Part shown: one piece after another, positions 47,787 to 59,200 of the stretch
Position numbering within the stretch: the stretch's first letter is position 1
Layout: each line of letters opens with the position of its first letter
Source: Purshia tridentata
Lineage: Eukaryota > Streptophyta > Magnoliopsida > Rosales > Rosaceae
Direction: 5' to 3'
Assembly: GCA_003254885.1 (NCBI GenBank)
Contig: QANT01004886.1
Location: forward strand, 1 to 64,000
DNA length: 64,000 bases
Program-made: the position numbers and the translations under genes
Notes under the pieces: model-generated
Seen by the model: only the letters and a program-made list of their open reading frames with translations
Database searches by the model: none
What the model was told of the DNA's origin: nothing

Positions 47787-50358
47787 ATGGGACATCGGCA
47801 CTTACCAAATTCATCATCACATATATTTGGGACTGACCAATATCCTTACCAAAATCATGCAACTGCTCAACAGTCTCAAATTCATATGGGTATTGAAGTT
47901 TTGAGCAGTTTATTTAATTTTCAGTATTCATTATTGACAATTATAGTTTAATACATTTATGTCCTCCTTCTTCATTCCATATCCTTAGCTGGTTTTTGAA
48001 TACTTCCGGCATCTTGATAGTATTATGGTAACAGAGTCTGTTATATCACGGATATATCTTCCACTTGCAGAAAATTGAACTTTTCTTGGTATTTTTGTAA
48101 CTACAATGAATTTTATTATCTCATCCAAATCAAATAATGATAATATGCCTTTCTTCAGTTTGACTTCCCCCTTCCATATATCTCGTAGGTGGAATGATCA
48201 ATAATTAATTTTTGGTAGGTCTCAATTTATTTAGAGAAATTATAAGTCAGGTTGCACAATCTTTTTCAACCTAGGAAATGCAACCCTTGCCATGTTATGC
48301 TTGTCCGTTTTTCAGTATATAAATTAATTCCTATTTAAATCTCTTATCTTTTAAATTAACCTTTACCACAATAGACTTGATTCCTGAAGATGTGTTACAG
48401 GAAGAGCTGTTGCTCCTGGGAATGGTTCAATGTTTTATCCAATTGAAAATACACCAATGAGTCAAGCATTTTGTGCCTCTCAGCGGGGCTTGGAATGCAG
48501 GCCAGTTGCACATTCATTATCAAGTGTTCAATTGGAAAGTCCACTTCAAGGAGCTGTTTTCGGGCCGGCTTTTCATCCCTTCCCACGCTTTCCAGCTGTT
48601 GGAAGTTTTTATCAGGCCCCAGAGAATAATAATCTTGGCCATGTTCATACAAGTTACTATGATAGGCATCCTATACATGAAGTTTCTGGTTTAGTAGATG
48701 CTACAACTGGCACTAGAAGAAGGCCATTGAAAAGAAAAAGTCCTAGCATTTCTGGAGCCAGTGAGAGAGACAGCATAAGAACATATGATGTTGCTGGAAG
48801 TTCATCCAGTTCTTCCGAACTTCAGCTGGAGAAGTCTACTTCAGATTATCAAACCAGTGAAGATTCTCGAAGGAATGTTAGAAGTCGATATAGACTTGAT
48901 TTGGAACCTACACCGAGGGGAACTTGTCTATCAAAATATTCTCATCATTACTCTCCAACAACCCATTTGATGAACCAATCTGGGGCAGTGGATGTCGCCA
49001 ATTTTAGTGCTGTTGGAATTACTCACGAGCAGATGTTTCCTGCGGCACATGGTAGGTTTTTAAATTCTGGTTAGTTCAAGATTAATTTGTCCTTGTTCAT
49101 TCTTCTTCCACTATGCTAAGGAAGATGTTTTATTAAACTTTAGAAAACAATGGCATGAACCAAGAGATGAATCAGTTTCCCATAGGAGGAGGAAGCACTG
49201 CAGAGAATGGTGGGCACTTCCATGATTCCATTCCAAGAAGAAATTTTGTATTGCCTCCCTATCCTCAAAATGTTCATGCTCATGCTGCGTGGAACATGAA
49301 TCGCAGTTATTCTCGAAGAGGTATGACTCCACATCAGGCTGGTTTGAGTTTCTCTCGCTTGGGACATGAAGCAGTTCCCTTGGAAAATTCTCTGCTGCTT
49401 CCCCCAGAAAACAGTTCCTACAGATATCCAAGACCTCCGTCTGCCCGAGGTTGGCGTAATGGTAACAGGAATGGAAGGTTAAGGATAGCTACTGAGAGAT
49501 CTGAGTCACTTTCTAATCCTGTGTATACACGTAATAGATTGGGATCTGAGGTACGTAATAGTAATTTTGGGGTTAGGTTTGGCTAATGGAGCAAGATATT
49601 ATACAAGCATTGAATGTTAATGGCAAGCAATAACAGGGAACATAGACTGGACACGTAGCAGCTCCCTTCCAACTTGATTGGAATGATCATAAATCATGTT
49701 ACATTTTTTCAGGCTTTCACAATGGTGGACCACTCACCTCTGTATGGTTCCAGAAATTCGTTTGATCAGTTTACGGACATGAGGATTGATGTTGACAACA
49801 TGAGCTATGAGGTTATTATGATTTAGTTGATGGTTATGTTTTTCTTTGACCATTTGCAGTTCAGCTGGACTAATATTATCTGTGAACAGGAATTACTTGC
49901 TTTAGAGGAAAGGATAGGGAATGTCAGCACAGGATTGTCTGAAGATATGATTTCAAAGTGTTTGGAGACAACATGCTCTTCATCAAATCATGACCTGGAG
50001 GAAAGATGTGCTATTTGCCTTGTAAGATGTTACTGCCTTTGTGTCTTTGACTTTAAGGTTAATTTTGCGTATAGAATTGTAATGTATGTGGCTTATCACC
50101 ACAATATGGAAGTGTTGTGTTCAAAGTGGTGAGGCATTCACCAATAGATGAGTACTTTCTAGAGATCCTGACTGTTGTCTGCATCTTTTGGGCAATTTCA
50201 ATTTACAGGAAGAGTACAAGAGGAAGGAGGAAGTTGGGACAGTTAAAAATTGCGGGCATGAATACCATGTGGGATGCATCAAGAAATGGCTGTTGATGAA
50301 GAATGCATGTCCCATCTGCAAGGCCCCTGCTTTTTCAGACACTTTGAAGGAGCAGTGA
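47787..50358 (+). CDS. RING-H2 E3 ubiquitin ligase (HIP1/MBR-like)
   Basis: Six coding exons join in phase: 47787-47889, 48401-49051, 49144-49550, 49713-49811, 49890-50021 and 50209-50358, giving 513 residues. The start MGHRHL resembles the N terminus of plant RING-H2 proteins of the HIP1/MBR type. A long, probably disordered Ser/Asn/Arg-rich middle region (with KRKSPSISGASERDS and a YPQNVHAHAAWN block) leads to ELLALEERIGNVSTGLSED and a C-terminal RING-H2: CAICLEEYKRKEEVG, then NCGHEYHVGCIKKWLLMKN and CPICK. All eight zinc ligands are present in C3H2C3 order. It should pair with an E2 to transfer ubiquitin; its substrate is unknown. MBR proteins act in flowering through Mediator25 turnover, but that assignment is not proven here. 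No lesion seen. Confidence 0.92.
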
Positions 50359-50815
50359 ATACACCAGTTATGTGTTTTTCAAGTCCATCCATGAAAATTT
50401 ATATATATATTATATATGTAGTTATGTGGAGACACTAGAGACGCATTAAAAGCTGCAATGAAAAGAAAAAGCTTGGTTTCATGACTTGGCTTGTGGAGTC
50501 CTCCATGACCTTAACGTTCCAAAACTATACTCATCTGACTTATATATATAGGACCCTTTGCCAAAGTTTCGGGCGGACACTTTGGGCTGTGGTCATGGAT
50601 CCTTGGGTCCATTTCATCATTGGTTCTCATTGGTCGTCATATATTAATACTAATGCGGGTTAATTTTTTAAACAATAACTAAGCTTGTGGAGAACAATCA
50701 ATCTAATTATCCAAGGGCAACGCTTTCCAGTCTTCACAAAATAAGATAATAAACAATCTTTTAAATGAATAAACTAGAAAATCAGTGTTACTTGACGCGA
50801 ATTAATTTTAACACC

Positions 50816-50853
<38 letters not shown>

Positions 50854-50984
50854 TTGGTTNGACTTTTTTTTTTTTTTTCTGTTTTTGGGCCGTTGAATTT
50901 GGAATATAGTCAAACATCTTAATTGATTTATACGCATACTTAAAAATAGAAAGTTCTGAACCCTAAAGACCCTAAGGATGATCA
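50359..50984. other. Intergenic with a poly(T) tract and an ambiguous base
   Basis: No gene. T homopolymers span about 50820-50878 with a single N at 50860, probably an assembly weak point. Confidence 0.6.
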
Positions 50985-51498
50985 CTGTCATGAATTAGGC
51001 AAGTCAGGTAAATGAAATTTGGAAGTAAAATAAAAGATGGGAATCCTGCTTACAATCATTAAGAAACAGTAGTCACCTTCATTTCATTCCACAAATTTAC
51101 AGCTTCAAATTGACTTTAAATTCCCCCAAAAAAAGAAACTTATTACTGAACCCACCATTACCACTCAGTGGTAATGTTATCCCTTTTTGGAAATATTCAA
51201 CTTATTCCCTGGAGTTTTGTAGAAGCATGGCTTGATATCAGTTTCTTTAACAAAATGATTGATAGATCTGCAGAATATCAAGACATATGTTGCCAAACTG
51301 ATCAACATTTGGATGGAAGCACATTATCTCCAACTTCACTTGCGGAGGCTTCAAAGGCAAGGATAGTCCAGAGCTTGTATGAATATGATATTGGATGAAC
51401 AAACGACAGTTATACGACTGTTACTTAATTGTCTTATAACCAAATAAAAAGTAACAAGGAAATACAGTCAGCAATCCATCTTTAAAATATGTTTTCAA
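50985..51498 (-). pseudogene. Decayed partial copy of the UBC19/20-like gene
   Basis: Three pieces of the intact gene at 52.2-53.8 kb appear joined here: 3'-flank sequence (compare about 52240-52370), a stretch like 53150-53245, and intron plus exon 3 and its flank (compare about 53420-53828). The exon part, about 51270-51375, still shows the active-site region (FHPNVDQFGNICLDILQ) and KPPQVK, but lacks most of the upstream exon through an internal deletion. Splice context and other exons are missing. It is non-functional and close in sequence to its parent. Confidence 0.85.
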
Positions 51499-52606
51499 AA
51501 TACGTACAAAACACATGCATTTGAAAGCCTTGAATCCTTGATCAAACCTGTCCATCCATGAAGACATTTACCAATTTCCCATGGCACAGTTGCAAAACTA
51601 CAAAGCCTACCCCCAAAATGTGCCAATATGATTCGACTAGCTTCTTTATAAATATGGCAAACTATAGCCTTAATCAAGTTACCACATGTTCATTAATTGG
51701 CACCTTCATATACATATTCGAAACTCTCTCAAGAAGATTGATTAAAGTTCTGACTTTTTTATAGGCTATAACGTTCCGTACACTCCAAGTAAACCAATAT
51801 CAACCAGGAAATACATTCTATTAAGGATTCTTTTGTGGTTGGGATCTCTGAGGCCAGTAGACGGTGTCGTATTGTTCTCTTAGGAGTATGTGTCGTATTA
51901 AGTTAGGAGTATGTGTGATGGTTTTGGGTCAGAGTTGCATATTGGTTGTTTCTCTCAAGGTCAAGCCCCATTAATAACAGTTACTTTTCTTGAAATATGA
52001 ACACTTCTTTGGGGAATTTTATCCAATAACCCTTTTTAATACAACACTACTTTTTTAACTTGAAGAGGATAGACCAGCTAGTGGATGTAAATCACAATTG
52101 AGCTTGAATGTAACAGCCTGTAGACCAGATCCATTGGATCTGAGCCGATAAATTTAAATCATTTTATTTTTGCAACTCTTGACTTTAGCAATCCCTATCT
52201 CAAGACATCTTTGAAAATATTCTCATGAATAGGCAAGTCTGGTAAGTGAAAGAATCAGCTGTCAACCATTTGGAAGTAAAATAAAAGATATGGGAATCCT
52301 GCTTACAGTCATTAAGAAACAGTAGTCACCTTCATTTCATTCCAACAAATTTACAACTTCATATTGACTTTATTTCAATCACAGGAGATGAATATTAACA
52401 CAGTTGGCCGGGGGGAAAGATTCAATTTCCTAGAACTTCTAAGTTGGCCAAAAGACCAAACTCTGCAGATTTAAGAAACAACTTCCAATGTTCAATGAGA
52501 AAGAAACTATACTTTTGATTGCAAACCTTTCCCCTCCTCCCCCAGAGATGTACAGAAATGAGAGGCCACATGACATTTTTCGTCATTCCATTGTGAATTC
52601 AAAAAA
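51499..52606. other. Intergenic between the UBC pseudogene and the UBC gene
   Basis: No gene. It contains dispersed duplicate copy 2 (52091-52210). The part right of about 52370 is probably the 3' UTR of the UBC gene on the minus strand. Confidence 0.5.
52091..52210. repeat. Dispersed duplicate, copy 2
   Basis: The partner of 46616-46764, in the same orientation, about 5.4 kb away. Confidence 0.85.
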
Positions 52607-54573
52607 TCAGCTCTCAAAAGATTCTCCAGCAAAGTACTGTTTGTGGACCATTTTTCTGTAATCTGTAAAAGGAAAAATTAACATAAGTTCCCACAATTAT
52701 ACCAAAAGAGTTGTAAAAGAGGTTTGCACAATCCAAATGAGGAATCATAGGCACAGAGTATCTAACCTTCCTTGTTATTCCACAGAGCGGCAGCATAGCT
52801 GTTGAGGGGACTGTCCGGGTTTGGCTCTGCATGTAAGAACTAAACGGTCAGGCAAGATTGAATTAAGTATATGATAAAGTTGATGCAAGGATGAGCAAGA
52901 TGCAAGGATGAGCAAGCTAACCTCCCAATAGACTCTGAATGGACAGAAGAATTGTCCTGCAATCATAAGCTGAAGACCACTTGTCCTATGGCATGTACAG
53001 CAAGAACATCAGACTTTTGAGAATATATAAAAATTTAAGGAAATGCAATGCAATATCAATATAGAGTGATGTTGTTATCACCCACCAAGCTGTTCGCCCT
53101 ACCCAAGAAACGACCTTATTAAGACACCCACCAATTTTTTAAAAATACCCTTAAATTCCGCCCAAAAAAGAAACTTATTACTCAACCCCACCATTACCAC
53201 TGAGTGGTAATAGCATCACTTTTTGGAAATATTTTAACGTATTCCATAAACTCTTCTACACATGATTTATGTGAACAAACATTTAGATTTATCCAACAGA
53301 GACTAATTCTCCATAAAAATTCTAATAGCCCTAGGACACTGTAACCATCCTATGGTCAGTCCAAACTTCTCAATAAAAGAGACACAGACAAGGCTGTTTC
53401 TCACACTTTATCCACTTGGAGTTTTAAGCAGCATAAGCCTTGATATAAGTTTCTTTAACAAAATTATAGATACCTGCAGGATATCAAGACATATGTTGCC
53501 AAACTGATCAACATTTGGATGGAAGCACATTGTCTCGAACTTGACTTGCGGAGGCTTGAAAGGATAGTCCAGAGGAAAACGCAAAGAAAGCTTGTATGAT
53601 AAGCCCTCGTACATAGTTCCTTTCCCACCTTCAATTGTGCCAATCCATGTAAAAATGCTCTCACCTTCAGGAAATGCCGATACTCCAAGATCATCTCCAC
53701 TCATCTGAAAACAAGGACCAATAGCTATTGGATGAACAAACGACAGTAATACAACAGTTACTTAATAACCAAATTAAAAAGTAACAAGGAAATACAGTCA
53801 GCAATCCATCAATAAAATATGTTTTCAAAAGGGCTAAAACTTCAGTGTCAAATAGACTACTATTAGACATTAAACTTCCAGAAGAAATTGTTCAACCAAG
53901 TAATGTTTATTAACAAAATAACCACAAGTAAAGATTTGACTACAAGGTGTAATTGCCTACAAGTGGATAGTGTAATAAAGATTTGACTTCTCAAATTACC
54001 ACACGTGCAGTCATAGCTTTACAATCAGCACCTCCACGATGGCTCATTAAGAAAATACACACCCCCGCAACCTCTATATTATAAATTCCCATGATTATCA
54101 AGAATCAAGGAAGTCCGTTTTCGCTTCTTGATAAAAATTCGTAATTCAGTATTTGAAATCAATTCAAAATTGAACCCACAGAAAACCCAACTCAAGATTT
54201 CAACAAAAGCTAACAAGGACAATAAGAAATTAAAGATTACGTGACAAAATTTCAGGTCAAATCGCAAAGAAGTCAAATTAAAAAAGAAATACAGAGAGAA
54301 ACGTAACGTACCATGAGAGACATCAACTCCTTCTGAAGCCTACAGCAACATTGAACAAAACCATGAAAACCCATATTAAGTTAAGAACTTAAGACTCGAA
54401 TTTTCTCGGGATCCAAACAAAGAATTCAAGAAAAAAGAGATTGACCTTTGAGAAACGGAGGTGGTGTCGACGGGGTTCGAAGAAGCAGGGGGATTTTTCT
54501 GATTAGTCGCGGCGGGTGTATGGCGCTGCGCCACCGACGAGTTGTCGGCCGTCGGATTGGGACGAACTTCCAT
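52607..54573 (-). CDS. Ubiquitin-conjugating enzyme E2, UBC19/UBC20 (E2-C) type
   Basis: Six exons join in phase on the minus strand: 54573-54446, 54339-54312, 53704-53474, 52985-52922, 52826-52767 and 52662-52607, giving 188 residues. An N-terminal extension rich in Pro, Ser and Ala (MEVRPNPTADNSS) precedes the UBC fold: LQKELMSLM, MYEGLSYKLSLRFP, YPFKPPQVKFET, FHPNVDQFGNICLDILQ with the catalytic Cys, DKWSSAYDCRTILLSIQSLL and SPLNSYAAALWNN. This matches Arabidopsis UBC19/UBC20 and animal UBCH10, which serve the anaphase-promoting complex in cyclin degradation. All catalytic features look intact. The start at 54573 is the first ATG; upstream in the same frame there is only TTG. A partial decayed copy lies 1.1 kb downstream. 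Confidence 0.95.
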
Positions 54574-55541
54574 GCTTACAATGATCAACGGTTGCTATGC
54601 GATATCCGATTGAAAGGTTTGTGGCGGTGGAGGTGAAGGTGAAGGTGGTGATGGTGAGGCTTCTGTCTTGCTTTTTTTTTCCTTTTCTTTTTAATTCGTT
54701 AATGAGACTATAACATGTGGCGCGACAAGATTATAATAATCATAATGGAATTAATTATTAAATAATCAATCTTATATTATATATATCACTTTTTTTTTCC
54801 AGGAATATATAAGATATCACTTTTTTTTTTTTTTTGCCAGGAAGATATCACTTAATTATTAGAAAATAAGATAATTAGTGAGGATGTGTATTATTATGGA
54901 ATCGTTTCTAATATATACTTTAATGATTTGAATTATCTATTTTTTAAAATTAAAATTAAAGAAATTTGAATAAAAATTTAACAAAATTTAAAAAAGTTTA
55001 GTTCTTTAATTATCAAATAAATGAACAAATATAATTATAGCAACCACTGTGATCCATGATTGCAAACTTACAGCAAGAAACCAGGAATATTTGGATGCCA
55101 TACATGAATGCAGAAGGGTTATCTTAAAATAAAGATGAAGCACAACGAACCCCACGTGAAAATTGAAGCAATATTTGTGAATAATAATAATTAGTAAATG
55201 ATATTATCCGTAGGAGTAGGTAGGACAAAAAAGAATGATATTATCCACAAAGGTGATATAAAAGGAATCTCACCAAACCAAATATTACAAAATTTAAACA
55301 TCAAATCAATCAATCAATCAATCAAACATCTTAGTTTAGTGAGTAGTGGAATGTGGTAATTGATTGGTATGATTCTATGAACATGCAAATTTGAGAAGAA
55401 TTTAAGTGGGGATTGTGTCTTACCCGAAAATTTTTAAAATTATTTTGAGATGTTTTCTTAATTTTTGAAAATTTTCAATATTCTATGTTTCACTCTTTCA
55501 CCGAGATATGAATTTTTTTTATGAAAGTATATTTATTTGAG
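54574..55541. other. Promoter side of the UBC gene and AT-rich spacer
   Basis: GC-richer sequence up to about 54660 is the UBC leader or promoter. The rest is AT-rich; an AATC tetranucleotide run lies at about 55305-55325. No gene seen. Confidence 0.5.
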
Positions 55542-56022
55542 TTTTTATCACAATTTATCCTTTAATTTTCACCCAAATATCAATTTGATCCTTAAATGTG
55601 TTTTCACTCAATGTGGTTTTCCATCTTTATTATCGCACATCAATATTGTTATTCCATTATATTCCATCCAAATTTGTGACATTTTCCTATAGGTGAAATA
55701 TTCTTTAAACATCCCATAAAAAATTAAAAAAACAAATGTTTTATCACTCTTTAATTTCAAGTTTATCTTTAAAAAAATACTAAAAATAAAAAAGACAAAA
55801 AAAAGTTATCAACTCAAACTTGAATTATTTTTACTCTGGAAAAGTTGAAAAACGGTTCTGTACAACATAGGTGACCATTTTTTACTGCAATTCAAATGGA
55901 ATTGAACGGCATGGCAATATTGATATGCAAGGATAAATATAAAGGATCATATTGGATGAAATTGCACTTTAAGGACCAAATTGATATTTTGGTCAAAGTT
56001 GAGGGACAATTTGTGATAAAAA
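55542..56022. mobile_element. MITE with about 105-bp terminal inverted repeats (MULE-like)
   Basis: A 481-bp element. The left end TTTTTATCACAATTTATCC and the reverse complement of the right end, TTTTTATCACAAATTGTCC, start an inverted repeat that continues with many matches (such as ATATCAATTTG and TCCTTAAA) to the shared CAATATTG at about 105 bp. No transposase is encoded. Long TIRs suggest a Mutator-like derivative, but no 9-10 bp target duplication was found, so the superfamily is uncertain. Confidence 0.75.
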
Positions 56023-56292
56023 GCCTATTCATTATATTGTGGTGTTCCAAATTGTTTATTCAGGTCAATGGAGACAAAACTGTAAATGTAATGAACAACA
56101 ATGAACAATGTGATGCCTAAAAGAGTTTTAAAAAAATTACACTATCATCAGGCATTTGCAAATTAATGCTCAAGCCCAGTCGAACAAAGAAGAAAATAGG
56201 GTTAGGCTGGTTAGCAACATTGTCCTATGATCCAATCCAACTACATCAACTTCTTCATTTGCCAGATGAAAAATCAGATACCCACACTAATG

Positions 56293-59200
56293 TTAATTGT
56301 TAACTTCATGCTGGGCACTAATATTATTGGCATGCCTAATCTCTTGTGTGTCACTATGTCCCTTATTGTTTGGGGAATGTGACCATTCATTGTCCCAATG
56401 ATCCATTTCAAAGTTTGATGTCCTTGGAGAGCTATCGACTGTGCTGCTGTAGTTGTGCAACAGATGAACTGGGGACATGCGCAGGAGTTATAGGCCTACT
56501 TGATAATGGTGTGTTTGCATCCAAATGCCTGTGTTTCATGTTCTTTTTGGCAGTTTGGTGCCATTTTTTCAGTGCTGCTATCACTCCCTCATTAAAAATG
56601 GTGGGTTTCATGGTAGAACCCATCTGTGAGATCAAACAACACAAGGTAAATTTAGAGGGTTCAAACTAGAGCCACAGTGCCACACCCATATTCTAATTGA
56701 AGTGTTAAATCATTTCTCACCTGTGTCACTAGAGCATAGAGAGGCAGAGTCACATAACTGCATAAAACTTGTATGACGACCCTGAGGAGTTCACCAATTT
56801 AATTTTGTTTACATTAGCAAAATTCTTGTGCTCATTGAATAAGTAATGACAGGTCATATGTACAAGAAAGTAAGAGTTCAAATAATGGTGATTGGGTTAG
56901 TCTAGTTGGTCGGAAAAAAAAGCTCCCTCTACACACTCGGGTTCGAACATTCCATCCTCCTTCCCCTGTAATAAAAAAAAGTTCAAATAATGATTAATAT
57001 TATGGATTTCTACAAGTGTCAAGCTCACTGCTCACCCCATTGAGATCCTGATGACAATGTCTTCAGTGCGCTGGTGGAAGCAAGAACTTATCCCAAACTC
57101 ATACTGAAGGACAGAAAAACATGCAATTAATTATAAAATGAAAATTAGAGAAAGCTCCCTGGCCAAAAAAGAAAATTAGAGAAAGCTCTTTATTAGTGGT
57201 ATAAGTATCCTTTGGTTAACTTCGAAGCATATGAATAAGCATCTCTTATACATGTGTTCATGAATATGGTCTTACTAAAATGGTATATCCTTTTGTTACC
57301 ATGTTAAAAATGCATTCAAGACACAATCTGAATCAGCTAATTGAGTAAATATACTTACTGTACTCCATGCAAAGAAGGCCAGCTGAAATGCATTCTACAA
57401 TAAAGAGGAAGAAATTACAAAAGGGGAGTGTGTGAGCATAAATAGATATTAACAAGTATGAAGATGTGATATCAGCAAATTGAAGTTATACATAAAAATT
57501 TTAGGTGTATGTTAAAGTACCTGAAGCAGAACAAAGTGGATGAGAAAGAGCATGAAGCGAGGGCGTCCAAACCAGAAGAGGTGATCACCTGGCTCAACAA
57601 GAGGTGCACCTTTCACCACACCCCCGTGCGCCTAAATCCTGAGCCCCATCTTTGTTATAATCACTTGTAGTTTAGCTCCCACCAATAGAATTATCTGAAA
57701 GATGTTCAAATATCATTGGGGTACTCTATATTGCTCACAACCTTTATAATATTTATGTAACATGTAATGGCCATGGTAAAAAGAACATGCATGATACTTG
57801 GATAGTATAGTTTGTATTGAACTTACAATTAAGGAGATAAATGGCAGCCAAAAATAAGAATACCATCCTATCCAAAAAGAAAATAATTCCTGGTCAGAAA
57901 AGAAATGTTTTCCAAAGATCTATGGGAATGAAATTTTCACCGAATCAACAGTAAAGGGATTGAGAACCTTGTCAGAAAAGAAAAATCTCAGGAGATTTAC
58001 CAAAAGCAAGCCTTAACTGATTTCTTGTGAGTGACTTATAGAACAGGTTGTCACTCTGTTAATTACATTTGAATTGAGAATATTAGATTGTCCAGTGGAC
58101 CTTGGAATGGTCTTACTTGACTCATGGCTATGTAGTCAACATTCAGATTAATAAAGGGCATATGTGCAATTACTGATAGCTCAATACCAAGAATATTTCA
58201 TTACCATATGTGTTGGACAGCAGGCACAACACTGCGGAGAACCATATAATTGGACTGCATCAATGAAGTGAAGTAAACGTTGTAAGACAAGAAATTAACC
58301 AAAGAACCTAATGACTTTCGATGCTTAAAGGGCGCCAAACCTGATCTCCACAACATATTTGAAATCCTCTTCAAGTGATCTGCTTATGTACTTCCGAAAA
58401 TCAAATGTTGTTTCACGCCCTGGTGCCAAATGTGCCTGAAATTACTAGGCAAAGAATTTGAGATCCAGTTATGACCTGCATTATGAATCCCATTTCAGGC
58501 CTGATGTATGCAAAGGAGTTGAGCAACAGTTTGACTTACAATGATAAATCCATGCCTCAGAGCCCGGTAATCAGCCTTAGTAACTGACCTGGAGAATTGT
58601 CTGAAGAAGCACACCTGACAAGGAAAAAGAGAAACAATATATAATAGAAGACCCTTAAACCTTGTCCAATCACCAATGCAATGTCCTAGTGCTTAGCTTG
58701 ACATTCCATGCATTATCGAATTTCATAGTAAAATGCAAAAACAACTGCAATTAGAATTTACTGATAAGTGATAACACAGGCATAAAATCGATGCTTGTGG
58801 CAGTGTGTAACTTACAATCCAAGCAACAAAGCTCACATTCATAGTAGTATGTTACTTACAATCCAAAGGGACACTGGTGACTGGCTCCAGAAGTTCAAGT
58901 GTCTCTTTCCAAATGATGTATCCCTTGCAAACCTAAACCTTTCTGGATCTGCATACAAATAATTTAGTCAATGACTCATTTTCACAAGTTAATGATTTGT
59001 TCAAGAAGCCCAAGGCTGTGTCATGGACTTTATTTATGGCCATGGCACTGCAGAGGGATTTATGTTTATCAGGGAACTGTATCAATGGTGGCTTAAGATG
59101 TAGCATAGTTAGTCATGAGAAGCCTGACTCTGTGAACCAAGTGTGACAGATGGAATTATAAATTAAAAAAACTAATAGTCAACAGAAGAGATCCTGGCAG

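Noticed and set aside
58205-58254. Alternative reading of MLO exon 9 as SNYMVLRSVVPAV
   Set aside because: The phase from exon 8 (AG|T) gives SPIIWFSAVLCLLSNTY, which matches MLO proteins; the other frame does not.
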